A stretch of 6,673 bases of DNA from assembly GCA_014799985.1 (NCBI GenBank), contig JAAVGZ010000018.1, forward strand, positions 1 through 6,673, read 5' to 3'. The DNA is from Helicobacter sp. Its GTDB lineage: Bacteria > Campylobacterota > Campylobacteria > Campylobacterales > Helicobacteraceae. The translations under genes were made by a program, and so were the position numbers. Under the pieces are notes generated by a model. It was given only the letters and a program-made list of their open reading frames with translations. It was not told the DNA's origin and made no database searches. Each line of letters begins with the position of its first letter. The first letter of the stretch is position 1. This document shows positions 4,945 to 6,673 of the stretch, piece by piece.

Positions 4945-6279
4945 ATGCGAACGCAATGGATTTTAAAGCGCTCAAATGACGCGACACCAACGCAGCTCTA
5001 TTATGCCAAACAGGGAATCATCACCGAAGAAATGCGCGCTGTGGCAAATGTCGAGGAGCTCGCTGCCGAGACAATCCGCAGCGAGGTGGCGCGCGGCAGG
5101 TTGATTATCCCCGCAAACATTCGACACACAAACCTCGCGCCGATGGGAATCGGCGTTGCGACAAAGACAAAAATCAACGCAAACATCGGCAGCAGCGCGC
5201 TTGCGAGCGATATTGAGCAAGAGATTCACAAAGTCCAAACGAGCATCAAATATGGCGCAGATACGATTATGGACCTAAGCACGGGCGGCGATTTGGACGC
5301 CATTCGCGCCGCTGTCATCGCGCATAGCAGCGTTCCGATTGGCACTGTGCCCATCTATCAGATTCTGCATGATGTGCATGGCGATGTGAAAAAACTCAAT
5401 AAGGACGTCATGCTCGATGTGCTCGAGCGCCAAGCGCAGCAGGGCGTGAGCTATTTCACGATTCATTGCGGCTTTTTGCTCGCACACATGCCAAAGGTCG
5501 CGAGGCGCAAAATGGGCATCGTGAGCCGCGGCGGCTCGCTCATGGCGAGCTACATGCTGCATTACCATGCCGAGAATCCGTTCTATGAGGCGTTCGATGA
5601 AATCCTCGATATTTGCCGCAAATACGATGTGAGCCTCTCGCTGGGCGATTCATTGCGCCCCGGCTGCCTCGCTGACGCGAGCGATGATGCGCAGCTCGCC
5701 GAACTCGCCGTGCTTGGCGAGCTCACAGAGCGCGCGAGGGCGCGTGATGTGCAGGTGATGGTCGAGGGTCCGGGGCATGTGCCGATGAACCAAATCGAGC
5801 GCAATGTGCAACTGCAAAAGGAGCTGTGCAACGAAGCGCCGTTCTATGTGCTAGGTCCGCTTGTTACGGACATCGCTGCGGGCTATGACCATATCGCGAG
5901 CGCGATTGGCGCGGCGATTGCGGCGTGGAAGGGCGTTGCAATGTTGTGCTATGTAACGCCCAAAGAGCATTTGGGCTTGCCCAACGCAAACGATGTACGT
6001 GAGGGGATTATCGCTTATAAAATCGCAGCACATGCGGCAGACATCGCGCGCGGGCGAATCCACGCACGTGTGCGCGATGACGCGATGAGCGATGCGCGCT
6101 ATGCGTTCGATTGGAATCGGCAGTTTGCGCTCGCGCTCGACCCTGAACGTGCGCGCGAATACCATGACGAGGCGCTGCCGCAAGAGGTGTTCAAGGAGGC
6201 GAAATTCTGCTCGATGTGTGGTCCGAAATTTTGCAGCTACAAGATTTCGCAAGAGATTATGCAAAAGCATGTGATTTAG
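4945..6279 (+). CDS. thiC: Phosphomethylpyrimidine synthase ThiC
   Basis: ThiC is a cytoplasmic radical-SAM enzyme that rearranges aminoimidazole ribotide into 4-amino-5-hydroxymethyl-2-methylpyrimidine phosphate, the pyrimidine half of thiamine. The 444-residue protein is full length for the short bacterial form, which lacks the extra N-terminal domain of E. coli ThiC. Visible family blocks are MDLSTGGDLDAIR (109-121), PIGTVPIYQ (131-139), TIHCG (172-176), SRGGSLMASYMLHY (194-207), GDSLRPG (234-240), VEGPGHVPMNQIE (273-285), GPLVTDIAAGYDHI (304-317) and CYVTPKEHLGLPN (335-347). The C-terminal CxxCxxxxC (C422, C425, C430) binds the 4Fe-4S cluster. The ATG at 4945 is preceded by AAAGGA at 4934-4939 and begins with the expected MRTQ...ATPTQLYYAKQGIIT sequence; the open frame continues upstream to 4738 but runs through the promoter region and antisense to ispDF. 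It is transcribed alone, divergently from ispDF, and is followed after seven bases by repeat sequence. Coding GC is high, like ispDF. Confidence 0.97.
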   Translation: MRTQWILKRSNDATPTQLYYAKQGIITEEMRAVANVEELAAETIRSEVARGRLIIPANIRHTNLAPMGIGVATKTKINANIGSSALASDIEQEIHKVQTSIKYGADTIMDLSTGGDLDAIRAAVIAHSSVPIGTVPIYQILHDVHGDVKKLNKDVMLDVLERQAQQGVSYFTIHCGFLLAHMPKVARRKMGIVSRGGSLMASYMLHYHAENPFYEAFDEILDICRKYDVSLSLGDSLRPGCLADASDDAQLAELAVLGELTERARARDVQVMVEGPGHVPMNQIERNVQLQKELCNEAPFYVLGPLVTDIAAGYDHIASAIGAAIAAWKGVAMLCYVTPKEHLGLPNANDVREGIIAYKIAAHAADIARGRIHARVRDDAMSDARYAFDWNRQFALALDPERAREYHDEALPQEVFKEAKFCSMCGPKFCSYKISQEIMQKHVI

Positions 6280-6286
6280 AATTGGC

Positions 6287-6317
6287 GGGATTCTGTGTTT
6301 GCCGTGCTCGCAATGAC
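6287..6317 (+). repeat. Partial copy of repeat A
   Basis: GGGATTCT at 6287-6294 and GTGCTCGCAATGAC at 6304-6317 match the right half of repeat A (compare 6535-6587) with the intervening GTTGATTGCC region shortened. It begins seven bases after the thiC stop codon and has no left arm. Confidence 0.6.
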
Positions 6318-6320
6318 GGA

Positions 6321-6352
6321 TAGAGATGTTTCGCTAGCGCTCAACATGACAA
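6321..6352 (-). repeat. Dispersed repeat B, right copy (inverted)
   Basis: The reverse complement reads TTGTCATGTTGAGCG, CTAGCG, AAACATCTCTA and matches 121-151 apart from the central two bases. Its orientation is opposite to the left copy. Confidence 0.75.
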
Positions 6353-6378
6353 TGGAAGTTTCTTAACATGTTGCCTCT

Positions 6379-6482
6379 TGTCATTGCGAGCGAAGCGAAG
6401 CAATCAAACGGCATAGAATCCCCATGATTCTAGCTTTGCACACGGTTGATTGCCACACTCGTTACACTCGCTCGCAATGACA
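6379..6482 (-). repeat. Palindromic repeat A, first complete right copy (104 bases)
   Basis: TGTCATTGCGAGCGA (6379-6393) and TCGCTCGCAATGACA (6468-6482) are perfect inverted repeats, with inner CAATCAA/TTGATTG arms. The centre GGCATAGAATCCCCATGATT is the reverse complement of the centre of the 182-289 copy, so this copy is inserted the other way round. In an RNA it would fold into a strong hairpin downstream of thiC. Confidence 0.85.
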
Positions 6483-6490
6483 TGTTCTTG

Positions 6491-6587
6491 TGTTATTGCG
6501 AGCATTCGCTAGAATGCGAAGCAATCAACCGTGTCGGGATTCTTTGCCTGTTGATTGCCACGCTCGCTATGCTCGCTCGCAATGACA
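6491..6587 (+). repeat. Palindromic repeat A, second complete right copy (97 bases)
   Basis: It starts TGTTATTGCGAGC (one change from TGTCATTGCGAGC) and ends GCTCGCAATGACA. The left arm holds the hairpin GCATTC-GCTA-GAATGC (6502-6517), the same stem as in the left-flank copy with another loop. The centre CAACCGTGTCGGGATTCTTT lacks about 10-15 bases present in the other copies. It is in the same orientation as the 182-289 copy. Confidence 0.85.
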
Positions 6588-6627
6588 ATTGTCAGATTCT
6601 CTAAGAATTCCCAACAACAAAGCAAAC

Positions 6628-6656
6628 AATCCCCAATAAAAAGCGCGCGCAAGCTA
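6628..6656 (-). repeat. Edge repeat C, right copy (inverted), terminator-like
   Basis: In reverse complement it contains TAGCTT, GCGCGCGC, TTTTT and TTGGGGATT, nearly identical to 49-77. Read on the minus strand it is preceded by a small AGCTA...TAGCT stem and ends in a T-run, so it may terminate a minus-strand gene lying right of the window. The structure is cut by the window edge. Confidence 0.5.
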
Positions 6657-6673
6657 GCGTAGCTCACGCAGCG

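Noticed and set aside
5851..6270. 139-codon frame antisense to the 3' part of thiC, and similar ones at 5275-5568 and 4972-5238
   Set aside because: These are low-complexity shadows of a strongly conserved gene with high GC.
1..6673. Insertion sequence, prophage or integron content
   Set aside because: No transposase, integrase, phage gene or tRNA attachment site is visible. The mobile-looking features are limited to short non-coding repeats.

Overview
The window looks like a chromosomal segment of a Campylobacterales bacterium, most likely a Helicobacter species with a fairly high GC content for the genus. The evidence is a fused IspD-IspF enzyme, an orphan response regulator of the HP1021/Cj1608 (CemR) type, and the gene order ispDF - regulator - sulfurylase-like gene - pgpA, which from memory matches Campylobacter jejuni Cj1607-Cj1610. 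The species cannot be fixed from sequence alone.

Layout: positions 1-379 hold no convincing gene, only stacked dispersed repeats and hairpins. On the minus strand, reading from 4840 down to 380, lies a tightly packed five-gene operon. It contains ispDF (isoprenoid precursor synthesis), an atypical response regulator, a protein with an ATP sulfurylase fold but a degenerate active-site motif, pgpA (phosphatidylglycerol synthesis), and a class III Fic AMP-transferase. Each junction overlaps or is at most 8 bases long. On the plus strand thiC (HMP-phosphate synthase, thiamine pathway) runs from 4945 to 6279. The 104-base gap between ispDF and thiC carries two divergent promoter-like elements and is too short for a TPP riboswitch. 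Positions 6280-6673 are again gene-free and built from the same repeat families as the left edge.

The operon mixes envelope precursor metabolism (MEP pathway, phosphatidylglycerol) with a regulator that, in relatives, controls replication initiation and energy metabolism. The fic gene at its far end is visibly more AT-rich and looks like a later addition. The most unusual points are the regulator, which lacks a phosphoacceptor aspartate and seems to retain a worn-down NtrC-type central domain; the sulfurylase-like protein without the canonical substrate-binding arginine; and the near-mirror arrangement of three repeat families on the two flanks of the gene block. No mobile-element gene, CRISPR array, tRNA or rRNA was seen.
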